DNA of 64,000 nt from an uncultured Candidatus Saccharibacteria bacterium (GTDB lineage Bacteria > Patescibacteriota > Saccharimonadia > Saccharimonadales > HK-STAS-PATE-42), in NCBI GenBank assembly GCA_937871805.1, contig CALMQB010000002.1:248001-312000 (forward strand). Reading direction: 5' to 3'. Positions 26,133-34,277 of the stretch are shown piece after piece. The position numbers and the translations under genes were made by a program. The notes below the pieces were generated by a model. That model was not told the origin of the DNA and did no database searches. It saw only the letters and a program-made list of their open reading frames with translations. The number at the start of each line of letters is the position of its first letter. Positions within the stretch are counted from its first letter, which is position 1.

Positions 26133-26208
26133 GCGGGTGTAGCTCAGTTGTTAGAGCGCTTCCTTGCCAAGGAAGAGGTCCCGGGTTAGAGTCCCGGTAC
26201 CCGCACCA
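26133..26208 (+). tRNA. tRNA-Gly (anticodon GCC), CCA encoded
   Basis: A 76-nt cloverleaf. GCGGGTG pairs with TACCCGC, the D-arm is GCTC/GAGC, the anticodon arm CTTCC-TTGCCAA-GGAAG places GCC at 34-36, and the T-arm is CCGGG-TTAGAGT-CCCGG. CCA is encoded. A hairpin (CACTCC/GGAGTG, 26236-26252) follows and may end or process the transcript. Confidence 0.97.
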
Positions 26209-26270
26209 ACACCGTTAGACCAGTTGATCCCTTTGCACTCCTGCAAGGAGTGTTTGCTGTAGTTATTGAT

Positions 26271-26831
26271 ATGAAGACAATTATTCTTGAAGGTATAGCA
26301 ACTAGTGGTAAGTCCACAATTATTAATAAGGTTGAAGATGCGGTAAAGGAGGTGGCTTTGTTAAAAGTTGTCCCTGAAGAGCAAAGCCTTATGGCTATCT
26401 TGGATAATACAGACTTAAAAGTGAGCCTTGAGTACCTAAACCGTCTACTCTCAGAGGTTTACGGCAAAGAATATAGTCTAGTAATCTTTGACAGACTGCA
26501 TCTTACGCATGCATTTAGGACCAATAGTAATATTGAGGATTATGCAAATATCGAAGAGCAACTACTAACACATTCTTCTGAAATTATATTCCTTAAAGTA
26601 CAAGAGAGTGCTATTGCAGATAGAGTTAAACAAGCTTCTGAACATAGAGACCCGTCATGGAAAGAGTATCTAGTTACTAAGGGTAAAGACTTTGATGAGA
26701 TCGCAGGCTACTATATTAAACAGCAGAAGAGACAGATAGAATTACTGGAACAATCTAGGATACCATATAGGATCTTCGATATGACTGAACATGACTACGC
26801 TTCAATATTGGAGTACATACTCCCAGTGTGA
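26271..26831 (+). CDS. P-loop nucleoside/nucleotide kinase-like protein
   Basis: The 186-residue protein has an N-terminal Walker A motif, ILEGIATSGKST, and the layout of thymidylate or deoxynucleoside kinases: LVIFDRLHLTHAFR near the middle (DR-type base-binding motif), EIIFLKVQESAIADRV, and a helical end. Exact substrate cannot be given. The ATG at 26271 is chosen; a GTG at 26250 would lie inside the hairpin after tRNA-Gly. It ends with TGA, showing TGA is a real stop here. It follows tRNA-Gly closely and may be co-transcribed with it. Lack of the window motif is compatible with horizontal gain. Confidence 0.65.
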   Translation: MKTIILEGIATSGKSTIINKVEDAVKEVALLKVVPEEQSLMAILDNTDLKVSLEYLNRLLSEVYGKEYSLVIFDRLHLTHAFRTNSNIEDYANIEEQLLTHSSEIIFLKVQESAIADRVKQASEHRDPSWKEYLVTKGKDFDEIAGYYIKQQKRQIELLEQSRIPYRIFDMTEHDYASILEYILPV

Positions 26832-26992
26832 GTCTCTGCTCTCCCATTATTATTCAAATACTCTCTGTAGGGAACAGCTAAAAGTATCCTCCATCAAGCC
26901 ATTTCTTCTCTGATCTCATGTAAAAATAGCGAGCAGAGGACTTTGGTTAAGCAACTCCAACTTCTTTTGCGAGGAATAAGGCTAACCCTCTT

Positions 26993-28204
26993 CTAGCCTG
27001 CACCATCTTTAGCTAGCTCTCTCTCCTCCCAGACGGCCCAAGCTATTCCGCTTACTGTGAGAATAGAGGATAGAGCGAGAAGGATTAAAGTGTTTGCACC
27101 AGTTGCGGCAAGAAGGTCTCCAACCATACTTATTGGTGTTGTAGGAGTAGTGGCTTCTTCAGGAGGCTCTTCCGTGGGGGTTGTAGTCGTGATGGGAGGG
27201 TTTTCTGGGTCGGGATCAGTTGGTACTAGAGAGGGGTTGAAGGCGGTTTGTATGGTACCTTCTTGGTCAAAATCTTCACCGGCTCCAGCAACGATTAACC
27301 TGCTGCCATCAGCGTTTGAGGCAATAGACTGCCAAGTTTCGATAGCTATTGCAGTTTGCTCGATCCAGGTGACGCCGGAGTCTGTGGAGGTGTAGAGGTA
27401 GCCCCCATTACTTGTGCTGTAACCGTCAGTGGCAGCAAGCTTTGTTCCATCGGCACTTGAAGTGATGGAGGACCACTTCAACAATGGAGTGCCCTGCTGT
27501 TCAGTCCAGGTTACGCCGGAGTCTGTGGAGGTGTAGATGTGATCACCATTCGTGTAGTTTCCTTGACCGATCTTAGTGGACCGATTTACGGCAGCAAGCT
27601 TTGTTCCATCGGCACTTGAAGTGATGGAGGACCAATGACGATCAGTGTCGTCGAGTCTTGCAGTCCAGGCTACTCCATAGTCGGTGGAGGTGTATATAAA
27701 GTTATTTTGGCCAGCGGCAGCAGCCAGCTTGCTCCCGTCTGCACTGGAAGTGACTGAATAAAATACGTGATTGCCTGCTCCCGGCTGATATGTCCAAGTT
27801 ACTCCGTAGTCTTCAGAGGTATATATAGACCCACCCATCATGCTATCTGCAGTACTAGCAATAAGATGGCTACCGTCAGCGCTGGAGTCTATAGAGGCCC
27901 AGGTACTCCAAACACCATTAACTGCACTAGCAGCATTTTGAACCCAGGTTACTCCATAGTCGCTTGAAGTGTAAACATAGCGTGAATTTACATCCTCATA
28001 AAAATCTAATGCGGCAAGACGGCTCCCATCAGCGCTAGAAGCAACAGCCTTCCAGTTTGCCTGCCCAATATCATTTTGCTTCGTCCAGGTATAGCCACCC
28101 TCGGCTAGAGCTGGTCTGGCTGAAAGAATTGCTGCAATTACTGCAATAAAAATATACAGACTTAATTTTTTTGCTAAGTTTAAAGTCCTATTAAGCAAGG
28201 GCAT
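26993..28204 (-). CDS. secreted repeat surface protein with LAATG sortase-like tail
   Basis: The 403-residue protein has a signal peptide (LSLYIFIAVIAAILSARPALA) and about six repeats of about 45-53 residues with the pattern WxSI(T/A)SSADGTKLAA...YTSTDSGVTW, similar to BNR/sialidase-type propeller blades. A Pro/Thr/Glu-rich stalk (about 325-350) follows. The C-terminus reads LLAATGAN, then a membrane segment (LILLALSSILTVSGIAWAV) and charged EERELAKDG. This fits a class E-type LAXTG sorting signal, so the protein is probably attached to the cell wall or surface. A 45-nt identical DNA repeat within two blades could recombine. No catalytic residues for a sialidase are claimed; an adhesin role is inferred. 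Confidence 0.75.
   Translation of the reverse strand: MPLLNRTLNLAKKLSLYIFIAVIAAILSARPALAEGGYTWTKQNDIGQANWKAVASSADGSRLAALDFYEDVNSRYVYTSSDYGVTWVQNAASAVNGVWSTWASIDSSADGSHLIASTADSMMGGSIYTSEDYGVTWTYQPGAGNHVFYSVTSSADGSKLAAAAGQNNFIYTSTDYGVAWTARLDDTDRHWSSITSSADGTKLAAVNRSTKIGQGNYTNGDHIYTSTDSGVTWTEQQGTPLLKWSSITSSADGTKLAATDGYSTSNGGYLYTSTDSGVTWIEQTAIAIETWQSIASNADGSRLIVAGAGEDFDQEGTIQTAFNPSLVPTDPDPENPPITTTTPTEEPPEEATTPTTPISMVGDLLAATGANTLILLALSSILTVSGIAWAVWEERELAKDGAG
27431..27634. repeat. 45-nt exact direct repeat in the propeller gene
   Basis: Bases 27431-27475 and 27590-27634 are identical, 159 nt apart (53 codons, one blade). Recombination between them would remove or add exactly one in-frame blade. 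Confidence 0.8.
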
Positions 28205-28369
28205 GTTTTATGTCTCAATATTCTGCGAACATCACCAACGTATTCATTAGTGATTTTTTTATTTAATTTAATATAATGTAATTAGTTTTATTCTTATCAT
28301 GCATATAATGCATAGCACAAGCATAAAGATTAATTACGGGCCCCTATTAAAAATAATGCTAAAGGTTAT
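28205..28369. other. AT-rich intergenic stretch with possible promoters
   Basis: No gene is seen. Two TATAAT-like boxes (near 28272 and 28310-28315) and a short inverted repeat TGCAT-ATA-ATGCA are present, one of which may drive the decayed gene that follows. Confidence 0.4.
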
Positions 28370-28598
28370 ATGACAGAAAATAGTATGCAGAATAATAGAA
28401 AAAATAGAGATCCTGAAACTAGATCTGGACATGGCCTTCCCTTTGGTGATCCCAGAGATGTAGCCGAAGTAGGGGCTTCACTGAACCTACGGTTTTAGCT
28501 ATTGCCGCAATGGATGCAGCTTATTTTAGAAAAAAGAGCTGAGAACGGGTGAAGCTGCTAAAGCACCTAGGCCTACAGATGAGACGACGGGCTCTTAA
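28370..28598 (+). pseudogene. decayed small gene with two frameshifts
   Basis: An ATG at 28370 opens a 42-codon frame (MTENSMQNNRKNRDPETRSG...) that stops at 28498. Shifting frame near 28480 continues as TEPTVLAIAAMDAAYFRK, and a second shift at the A-run near 28535 continues as KELRTGEAAKAPRPTDETTG with a stop at 28598. Joined, this gives a coherent protein of about 87 residues, so it looks like a small gene broken by two indels. No family is recognised. Sequencing error or chance reading frames are alternatives. Confidence 0.35.
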
Positions 28599-28900
28599 AA
28601 ATAGCTTTCTTTACCTACCAGCCGAAGAAGGATTTTAAGAGAAAGATCACTTGAAAGCTTGTGCTCATAATAATATCTTTGAAGATGTGGCGGTGAAATA
28701 TCCAAGATCCTAATTTAAGGAATTGGAAAAACTCGTTGCCAGTTTTTTGTTATTTTTGTTTTTAGAGAATTGCCTACTTTGGAGTTCCCCTTTTTGCTGC
28801 TATTTTTGTTGCCAAGATGTTTAGTGCTCGGCAAATATTTAGCGAACTTAAACTTAAGCATAAGCTTTTATTTTTAAAAAAACAAGTCTAAGTTTGGGTT
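28599..28900. other. intergenic stretch, no gene seen
   Basis: No open frame of note, no RNA gene recognised. One full window motif at 28848 lies near the end. Confidence 0.4.
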
Positions 28901-28938
28901 AACTTGAGAAATAACCTCAAGCGGTGTAGACTTGAGGT
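28901..28938 (+). promoter_or_regulatory. three-segment mutually exclusive hairpin before the EamA gene
   Basis: CTTGAG (28903-28908), CTCAAG (28916-28921) and CTTGAG (28931-28936) allow the middle segment to pair with either neighbour: ACTTGAG/CTCAAG(T) or ACCTCAAG/CTTGAGGT (8 bp). Such alternative stems are typical of attenuators or small-molecule/RNA switches. The gene starts 57 nt later. No known riboswitch class is recognised. Confidence 0.35.
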
Positions 28939-28994
28939 ATTAGGATCGCGAGTAGTCAGAAAAGCCCTACAGGACTCTCAAAATAAAAACTGAT

Positions 28995-29915
28995 ATGAAA
29001 AAGCCCCGAAGTTATAAATGGTTCTTGCTCGCACTTTTAAGTGCAGTTATTGCTGCACCGAATTCGGCCGTACTCAAATTTACGGTCAACAGTGTTGACC
29101 CTAACTTTTTCAACCTGACCAGACACTTCATGATTTTTTTGGCAGTTTTGCCATTTTTAGTTAAGAATTTTAAAAAGTTAAACAAGCGCGGTCTTAGTCT
29201 TTCTGTTGCTGCTGGCTTTTTTCTGGCAACTGCAACCGTGACCTACGTCGATGCCATTCGGCTCAGTGAAGCAAGCTATGTCTCTGTTGTGACACTCTTA
29301 ACGCCTGTAGTGCTAATTATTTATTCTGCCAAGCTGGTTAAAGAAAAAATTACTAAAAAAGCGATGGCGGGAATCATGGTTTCTGCAATTGGAGCAACCT
29401 TAATAGTACTTCTGCCAATTGCTCTAAAACAGCAAGGTGGTTTTGATTTTTACCCAATGGCAACGTTACTTTCTTTAATTAATGTCTTTAGCTTTCCGCT
29501 GGCAGTTATTTCGATGCGTAAAGCAAATGAGGAGGGTGTGCCAATTGCATCTGTAGTCGCAATTAGCTCTTTTATTGTAGCTATGGTGTGTCTGGCACTA
29601 TTTTTGGTTGAAGGGATGCCCAGCAGTACAATCGATGGTAATTTTTGGGGTGCAGTAGTTTTTTCCGGACTGGTGGTTGGGCTTTTAGCACGCTCATTAA
29701 ACTCTTTGGCCTACAGGTTTATTGGCGTGGCAACAATTGGAGCTCTTGGCTACTTAGAAACTTTTATAGCGATTTTGATATCTGTATTTGCACTTGGAGA
29801 AACCTTGGCCGTTTCAACAGTTCTTGGGGGGTTCCTAATTCTAGCTGGAGTCTACATTATCGAACACCACAAAAGTAATTGTCATAAGTTTTTCTGTGCT
29901 CTAAAGCACCATTAA
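28995..29915 (+). CDS. EamA/DMT-family transporter
   Basis: The 306-residue protein is hydrophobic with about ten membrane segments in two EamA repeats, typical of the drug/metabolite transporter superfamily. The first half carries VNSVDPNFFNLTRHF and ATVTYVDAIRLSEASYVSVVTLLTPV; the second carries PLAVISMRKANEEGVPIA, SLAYRFIGVATIGALGYLETFIAIL and VLGGFLILAGVYII. The substrate (metabolite efflux or uptake) cannot be told. A possible attenuator lies upstream and tRNA-Thr follows 60 nt downstream. Confidence 0.88.
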   Translation: MKKPRSYKWFLLALLSAVIAAPNSAVLKFTVNSVDPNFFNLTRHFMIFLAVLPFLVKNFKKLNKRGLSLSVAAGFFLATATVTYVDAIRLSEASYVSVVTLLTPVVLIIYSAKLVKEKITKKAMAGIMVSAIGATLIVLLPIALKQQGGFDFYPMATLLSLINVFSFPLAVISMRKANEEGVPIASVVAISSFIVAMVCLALFLVEGMPSSTIDGNFWGAVVFSGLVVGLLARSLNSLAYRFIGVATIGALGYLETFIAILISVFALGETLAVSTVLGGFLILAGVYIIEHHKSNCHKFFCALKHH

Positions 29916-29935
29916 AGCCCTGCTTAAAACTTTGA

Positions 29936-29941
29936 TATAAT
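29936..29941 (+). promoter_or_regulatory. -10 box of tRNA-Thr
   Basis: TATAAT within TTTGATATAATCA. The same TTGATATAAT string stands before tRNA-Phe (23467-23472), suggesting a shared stable-RNA promoter form. It lies 34 nt before the mature tRNA. Confidence 0.55.
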
Positions 29942-29975
29942 CAAGGGTGATTTAAAGACTTAGATTTAGGTTTGT

Positions 29976-30050
29976 GCCGCCTTAGCTCAGTGGTAGAGCG
30001 CATCCATGGTAAGGATGAGGTCATGAGTTCAATCCTCATAGGCGGCTCCA
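29976..30050 (+). tRNA. tRNA-Thr (anticodon GGT), CCA encoded
   Basis: A 75-nt cloverleaf. GCCGCCT pairs with AGGCGGC, the D-arm is GCTC/GAGC, the anticodon arm CATCC-ATGGTAA-GGATG has GGT at 34-36, and the T-arm is ATGAG-TTCAATC-CTCAT. Discriminator T and CCA are encoded. It precedes rpmG by 105 nt. Confidence 0.96.
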
Positions 30051-30095
30051 AGAAATTATATAATTAAGTTTAACTAGAAGTTTAAATGATACTTC

Positions 30096-30104
30096 TGTTA
30101 TAAT
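30096..30104 (+). promoter_or_regulatory. extended -10 promoter of rpmG-rplS
   Basis: TGTTATAAT: a TG one base before TATAAT, the extended -10 form. The same string stands before ppa (32269-32277). It leaves about 45 nt of leader before the rpmG ATG. Confidence 0.55.
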
Positions 30105-30155
30105 TACAGCCTATACGTTAAAATTTGGAAGATAATAAATTTAGAGATTTAGAAA

Positions 30156-30371
30156 ATGGCAGTTAAAGCAAAGAGGAAGAAGACTTCTAAGAGAAAGATC
30201 GTTGGGCTAGTTTGTGAAGAAACTGGTCTTAGGCACTATTACACAACTAAAGGTCCGGAAGTTAAGGAAAAGCTTAGGCTTCTAAAGTACAATCCAAAGC
30301 TAAGGAGAAAAACTTGGTATTTAGAGACTAAGAAAAATCTCGGACGAAACGAAGTTAAAAAGAAAAAGTAA
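30156..30371 (+). CDS. rpmG: 50S ribosomal protein bL33
   Basis: A 71-residue basic protein of the large subunit: KRKIVGLVCEETGLRHYYTTKG, EKLRLLKYNPKLRRKTWYLETKK. The YYTTK and LKYNP..R motifs mark bL33. The paired Cys of the zinc-binding form are missing (only one Cys near 20), so this is the zinc-free type. It has N- and C-terminal Lys-rich extensions. rplS follows 23 nt later, likely in the same transcript. Confidence 0.85.
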   Translation: MAVKAKRKKTSKRKIVGLVCEETGLRHYYTTKGPEVKEKLRLLKYNPKLRRKTWYLETKKNLGRNEVKKKK

Positions 30372-30394
30372 ATTAAAGGATTAATTAGTTTAAG

Positions 30395-30838
30395 ATGAAT
30401 CAAAAAGTTTTAGCTGTCGCTAACAAATATAAAAAACACGCTGTTGTTGATGTCAGAACTGGCGACGTCGTTAAAGTCGGCCAAAGAATTAAAGAAGGTA
30501 GCAAAGAGCGTATTCAGAATTTCGAAGGTCTAGTAATTCGAGTTCGAAATAAAGGTGGAGTTGCCAACTCTATCTTAGTTCGAAGGTTAGCCAGTGGAGT
30601 CTGGGTTGAAAAAAGCTTTATGCTTAACGTCCCGAGTGTAGAAAGTGTTGAAGTCCTAAGGCGTCAAAAAGTTAGAAGAAATTACTTAACTTACATGCGT
30701 GAACGAGCCGGTAAGAATGCCAGGCTAAAGCCGGCAACTAAGTTCGATAAAAATGCTGTCAATACTCTTCCTGCAAAACCTGAAGTTAAAGTTGAAGAGC
30801 CAGCTGTGACTGAACAAAAAGATAGCCAAAATAAATAG
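30395..30838 (+). CDS. rplS: 50S ribosomal protein bL19
   Basis: A 147-residue protein with the bL19 core: VDVRTGDVVKVGQRIKEGSKER, QNFEGLVIRVRNKGG, SILVRRLASGVWVEKSFMLN, PSVESVEVLRRQKVRRNYLTY. It sits at the 30S-50S interface. The C-terminal ~35 residues are an added Lys/Ala/Val-rich tail not seen in E. coli. It is the second gene after rpmG. Confidence 0.95.
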   Translation: MNQKVLAVANKYKKHAVVDVRTGDVVKVGQRIKEGSKERIQNFEGLVIRVRNKGGVANSILVRRLASGVWVEKSFMLNVPSVESVEVLRRQKVRRNYLTYMRERAGKNARLKPATKFDKNAVNTLPAKPEVKVEEPAVTEQKDSQNK

Positions 30839-30922
30839 TGCGTTAACAGTTGGGGCGGCTCGCTAGTGCGAACTCACTGCTTAAGTTTACATACAGACAG
30901 ATAATAGCTAAACTTAAGCTTA

Positions 30923-32263
30923 ATGAAAGGAACCCATCTCTATTTGAGAGACCCTGTTTCTGAAATAGTTGATAGGCAATCTTATGAGAGGCCTAATTCA
31001 GTGCCCCCGAGTGCAACTCAAACTCACCTAGGTAGCTATGCGCTATTTCGTGCACGGGTTCCGGACTTGATTCGAGGAAGCAAGGATAGAGCTTCCAACC
31101 TTCTGGATGGATGGGTGGAAGAAATGGGGCTGGAAGTATCAAGTTTTAATGCTGGCACATCTGAATTCGGTAACTCTGGTTTTGCCTATATGAGCAGCGC
31201 GCTGGATGTATCTTCTAGGCAGAAGAACACTAGGCAGGCCCTTTTCAAGCCAAAAAGAAACCGCGACTTTTACAGCAAGCCTTCAAGCGAACTCTCAGAT
31301 GTGCCCAGTAAAGAAGACTACATGGAACTTATCAGAACTTCGCCAACAACTGGATTAAGCTATGTAGCGAGAATGGATATGGATGTACACTACCCACCAG
31401 ATGAATCTGAAATGGAAGGGATGGTAGTACTCCAACCCAGGCCTGGAGACAGTAAGTCGTCAGTAGACAACGGCTCCAAAAAGAAGGATGTGTCCGATCT
31501 GTGCGGTAGGGCAGAAGGATACTTCATAGAAGAAAGGCTTAGCCTTTCCCCAATCCAAGCAGAGGGGAGGACTATAGGATGGCAGAAGTCTAAGGGTGAG
31601 AATTCAGTATTAACCACTGTGGAAACCGTTTTGAACGGAGTGCGCCTTCCAATTGGCACCCTATTGACCATGGAGACCGATGATGATGGAAAAAACTCCT
31701 TCACTTACGGGAGACTGAGTTTTTTTGCCGTTGAGGGCCCATACGAGGCCTTAATTGAATCTCCAAGAATTTCAGATTCCGCAGAAAGAAACTACCAGGA
31801 CTTTATGGAGTTCATATCAGCAAGTATGGGGCGTGAGGCAGGGAATCCGCCCCCTAGGAATATAGAAGAGGTCCGGGCTAGGCTTAGTGATATTCGAAGC
31901 CTACTAGATGATGACCTTGCTCTAAGGAAGTGCCTGAATCAACTTGGCAGAGATACGGTCAGAATGCGTCAAGATCAGGAATTATTTGACGATAATGTTT
32001 GTAAAGAGAAAAGAACTCTCCTTGAGCGAAGCTCAAAACTAGAACCGGATTCTGCAGAGAAGAAGGAAATTGAAGTTGCTATAGAGAGAATAAATATACG
32101 GAGATCATCAAACCTGAACCCGGCAATCTCTTTTAGGTCATCTCTTAGAAATATGACTAGGATGTTTGGAGCAAAAAAAGTCAGAAAAACGCTGTCCTTA
32201 GTTGGAGAGCTGGAATCTCTTGGCAGAGCTATGAGGGTTGCGGAGTCTATGGGCTCCAACTAA
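30923..32263 (+). CDS. unknown protein with helical C-terminus
   Basis: I do not recognise this 446-residue protein. Residues 1 to about 280 are mixed (MKGTHLYLRDPVSEIVDRQS, MELIRTSPTTGLSYVARMDM, FTYGRLSFFAVEGPYEALIES). The last ~160 residues look helical and strongly charged (EVRARLSDIRSLLDDDLALRK, KEIEVAIERINIRRSS). There is no signal peptide or membrane segment. It lies 85 nt after rplS and 51 nt before ppa on the same strand. A variant window motif lies just before the ATG but none is inside the frame, unlike many neighbours. It may be a recent insert between housekeeping genes. Confidence 0.55.
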   Translation: MKGTHLYLRDPVSEIVDRQSYERPNSVPPSATQTHLGSYALFRARVPDLIRGSKDRASNLLDGWVEEMGLEVSSFNAGTSEFGNSGFAYMSSALDVSSRQKNTRQALFKPKRNRDFYSKPSSELSDVPSKEDYMELIRTSPTTGLSYVARMDMDVHYPPDESEMEGMVVLQPRPGDSKSSVDNGSKKKDVSDLCGRAEGYFIEERLSLSPIQAEGRTIGWQKSKGENSVLTTVETVLNGVRLPIGTLLTMETDDDGKNSFTYGRLSFFAVEGPYEALIESPRISDSAERNYQDFMEFISASMGREAGNPPPRNIEEVRARLSDIRSLLDDDLALRKCLNQLGRDTVRMRQDQELFDDNVCKEKRTLLERSSKLEPDSAEKKEIEVAIERINIRRSSNLNPAISFRSSLRNMTRMFGAKKVRKTLSLVGELESLGRAMRVAESMGSN

Positions 32264-32268
32264 CTTTC

Positions 32269-32277
32269 TGTTATAAT
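32269..32277 (+). promoter_or_regulatory. extended -10 promoter of ppa
   Basis: TGTTATAAT, the same extended -10 form as before rpmG, overlapping the end of the preceding gene region. The ppa ATG lies 37 nt after it. Confidence 0.55.
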
Positions 32278-32313
32278 AATCATTAGATTAGAAAAAAATA
32301 AAAGCTATTTACT

Positions 32314-32841
32314 ATGAATTTTCACGATGTAATTGAACCCGGAGATTTCGAAGCTGGAATAATTAACAATGTAGTGGAGATTCCTCAAGGGAGCATTTTA
32401 AAGTTGGAATATAATCTTAAGGGTGGTTTTTTTGAGGTTGATCGCGTTGAGCCAAGTATTTTTCCTAAGCCTGCCAATTACGGTTTTATCCCGCAGACCT
32501 TAGATGAAGATGGTGATGCACTCGATACTTTGTTAGTTTGCGTAGAGCCAATTCCAGTTGGAACAGTGGTTGAATCTAAGATTCTAGGAGTTTTGAATTT
32601 TGAAGACGATGGTGAAATGGATTATAAAATAATCTGCGTTGCTAGAGACGATCGTACTGAAAATAAGAGGCTAGAATCTGTCGACGATCTTGGTGAACAA
32701 TGGAAGAAGGAAGTTGAATTCCATTTTAACCACTATAAAGATTTGAACAAGCCTGGAACGACTAAAGTTCTGGGATGGGGCGGCGTTGAAGACGCTAAAG
32801 TAATTATTAAAGAAAGTATCGACCGCTGGAATAATAGGTAA
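32314..32841 (+). CDS. ppa: inorganic pyrophosphatase
   Basis: This soluble family I enzyme splits pyrophosphate to drive biosynthesis. The 175-residue protein has IPQGSILKLEYNLKGG, DRVEPSIFPKPANYGFIPQT, and the metal-binding signature DEDGDALDTLLV (Asp residues), followed by IPVGTVV, GVLNFEDDGEMDYKIICV. Length matches the bacterial family. A promoter lies directly upstream. It precedes gap by 277 nt. Confidence 0.95.
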   Translation: MNFHDVIEPGDFEAGIINNVVEIPQGSILKLEYNLKGGFFEVDRVEPSIFPKPANYGFIPQTLDEDGDALDTLLVCVEPIPVGTVVESKILGVLNFEDDGEMDYKIICVARDDRTENKRLESVDDLGEQWKKEVEFHFNHYKDLNKPGTTKVLGWGGVEDAKVIIKESIDRWNNR

Positions 32842-33118
32842 CCACTCTTCAAAGAACCTAGTTAAGGCTATACAAAGCTTAAATTTTAAAGCCTGAACTT
32901 CTTAGCTAATACAGCCAGGCTCTCGATCAGTAGCAGACTGGTAACTAGGAAGAGGAGTTAAGATTGCAGAGATGCAACGAAATTATTTTTTTTCTGGGTA
33001 GATCCTTCGGCTGGGCTCAGGATGACGGGTGCGGGGGTGTAGTTTGCAAGCAGCTTGCTTAAGCTATATACTTTAAGCTTAAGCATAAATAATTCTTTAA
33101 GGTGGGATTTTAGAGAAA
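32842..33118. other. intergenic stretch upstream of gap
   Basis: No gene is seen. It carries a T8 run (near 32989), one solitary copy of the dispersed TAGATTCTTCG...CAGAATGAC repeat (32998-33027, diverged), a small palindrome GCAAGCAGCTTGC (33049-33061) and a Shine-Dalgarno-like AAGGTGGG (33099-33106) 12 nt before the gap ATG. Confidence 0.5.
32998..33027 (+). repeat. solitary diverged copy of the dispersed repeat seen around the GIY-YIG gene
   Basis: The bases GTAGATCCTTCGG...CTCAGGATGAC match the repeat copies at 37 kb with several changes. It has no inverted partner here. Confidence 0.5.
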
Positions 33119-34132
33119 ATGAAAATCAAAATAGCGATTAATGGTTTCGGTAGGGTTGGAAGAACGGCATTTAAGATCGCCTGGAAGCGTAGCGATGTTG
33201 AGATTGTGGCAATTAATGATTTAAGCGATGCTAAAACTTTAGCCCACCTTTTAAAGCATGATTCGACTTATCATAACTATGGCTGGTTTCAGACTATCGA
33301 GGCCGGCAATAACTCCATTACAGTCGATGGTATAAAAATACCTATTTTAAGTGAAAAAGACCCTTCTCGCCTACCATGGAAAAAACTTGATGTTGATGTT
33401 GTGGTCGAAAGCACAGGCTTCTTCACTGAATATAAGAAGTCTAAGGCGCACATTAAAGCTGGGGCTAAAAAGGTTGTCATATCAGCCCCATGCAAAGGCA
33501 CTGGGGTGAAGACGATTCTACTTGGAGTCAATGACGGAGATTTAAAAAAGACAGATAAAGTCATCTCTAATGGTAGCTGCACAACGAACTGCGTTGCCCC
33601 ACTTTTAAGAGTGCTGGAAGATACGATAGGGATTAAGAAATCGATGATGACCACGATTCATAGCTATACTAACTCTCAGAATTTGCAAGATGCGCCCCAC
33701 AAGAAGCTCCGTGAATCTCGTGCAGCTGCAGAAAATATTATTCCAACCTCGACTGGAGCTGCGACATCAGTTGGGGAAGCAATGCCCGAAGAACTTGGAG
33801 AATTCAACGGACTGAGCATTAGAGTTCCGACTCCGATTGTTAGCCTTGTAGACCTAACTGCGATTACTGAAAAGAAGATTACTAAAGAAAAGTTAAACTT
33901 AATCTTTGAAAAAGCTATCAAGGAGGCTCGCTGGCAAGGAATTTTAGCAACCAGTGATGAAGAGCTTGTTTCTAGTGATTTTATCGGTAATAGCCATTCA
34001 GCAATTGTCGACTTAAACTTAACAGATGTTGTAGCAGGTGACCTGATCAAAATAGTAGCTTGGTACGATAATGAGTGGGGATACAGTAACCGTCTGGTAG
34101 AGCTTTGTGTCGATGCCCATAACTGTGCCTAG
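33119..34132 (+). CDS. gap: glyceraldehyde-3-phosphate dehydrogenase
   Basis: GAPDH oxidises glyceraldehyde-3-phosphate with NAD(P) and phosphate. The 337-residue protein has the Rossmann start NGFGRVGRTAFK, the catalytic SCTTNCVAPLLRVL with active Cys, the catalytic His region (MMTTIHSYTNSQ), PTSTGAATSVGEAMPE, and the C-terminal WYDNEWGYSNRLVEL. Length is typical. Two full window motifs are coded as Leu-Asn-Leu inside it (33893 and 34013). It converges on the pilB-like gene, with an imperfect hairpin (34207-34223 core) between. Confidence 0.97.
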   Translation: MKIKIAINGFGRVGRTAFKIAWKRSDVEIVAINDLSDAKTLAHLLKHDSTYHNYGWFQTIEAGNNSITVDGIKIPILSEKDPSRLPWKKLDVDVVVESTGFFTEYKKSKAHIKAGAKKVVISAPCKGTGVKTILLGVNDGDLKKTDKVISNGSCTTNCVAPLLRVLEDTIGIKKSMMTTIHSYTNSQNLQDAPHKKLRESRAAAENIIPTSTGAATSVGEAMPEELGEFNGLSIRVPTPIVSLVDLTAITEKKITKEKLNLIFEKAIKEARWQGILATSDEELVSSDFIGNSHSAIVDLNLTDVVAGDLIKIVAWYDNEWGYSNRLVELCVDAHNCA

Positions 34133-34206
34133 AAAAATCAAGTGTTAGAGAATTGCTAGCTGCACTTGTTTCAATCTCTACGCTTGAATTTTACTTAAGA
34201 TTACCT

Positions 34207-34223
34207 ATCTATTATTAATAGAT
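34207..34223. terminator. possible bidirectional hairpin between gap and the pilB-like gene
   Basis: ATCTATT-ATT-AATAGAT is a perfect 7-bp stem, extended imperfectly by ACTTAAGAT on the left and ATCTTAAAGT on the right. It sits between convergent genes but has no strong T run. Confidence 0.3.
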
Positions 34224-34277
34224 CTTAAAGTAAGCTTAAAATGAGCCTAGAATATAAGATGGAGGTAGGCTGCAGGC

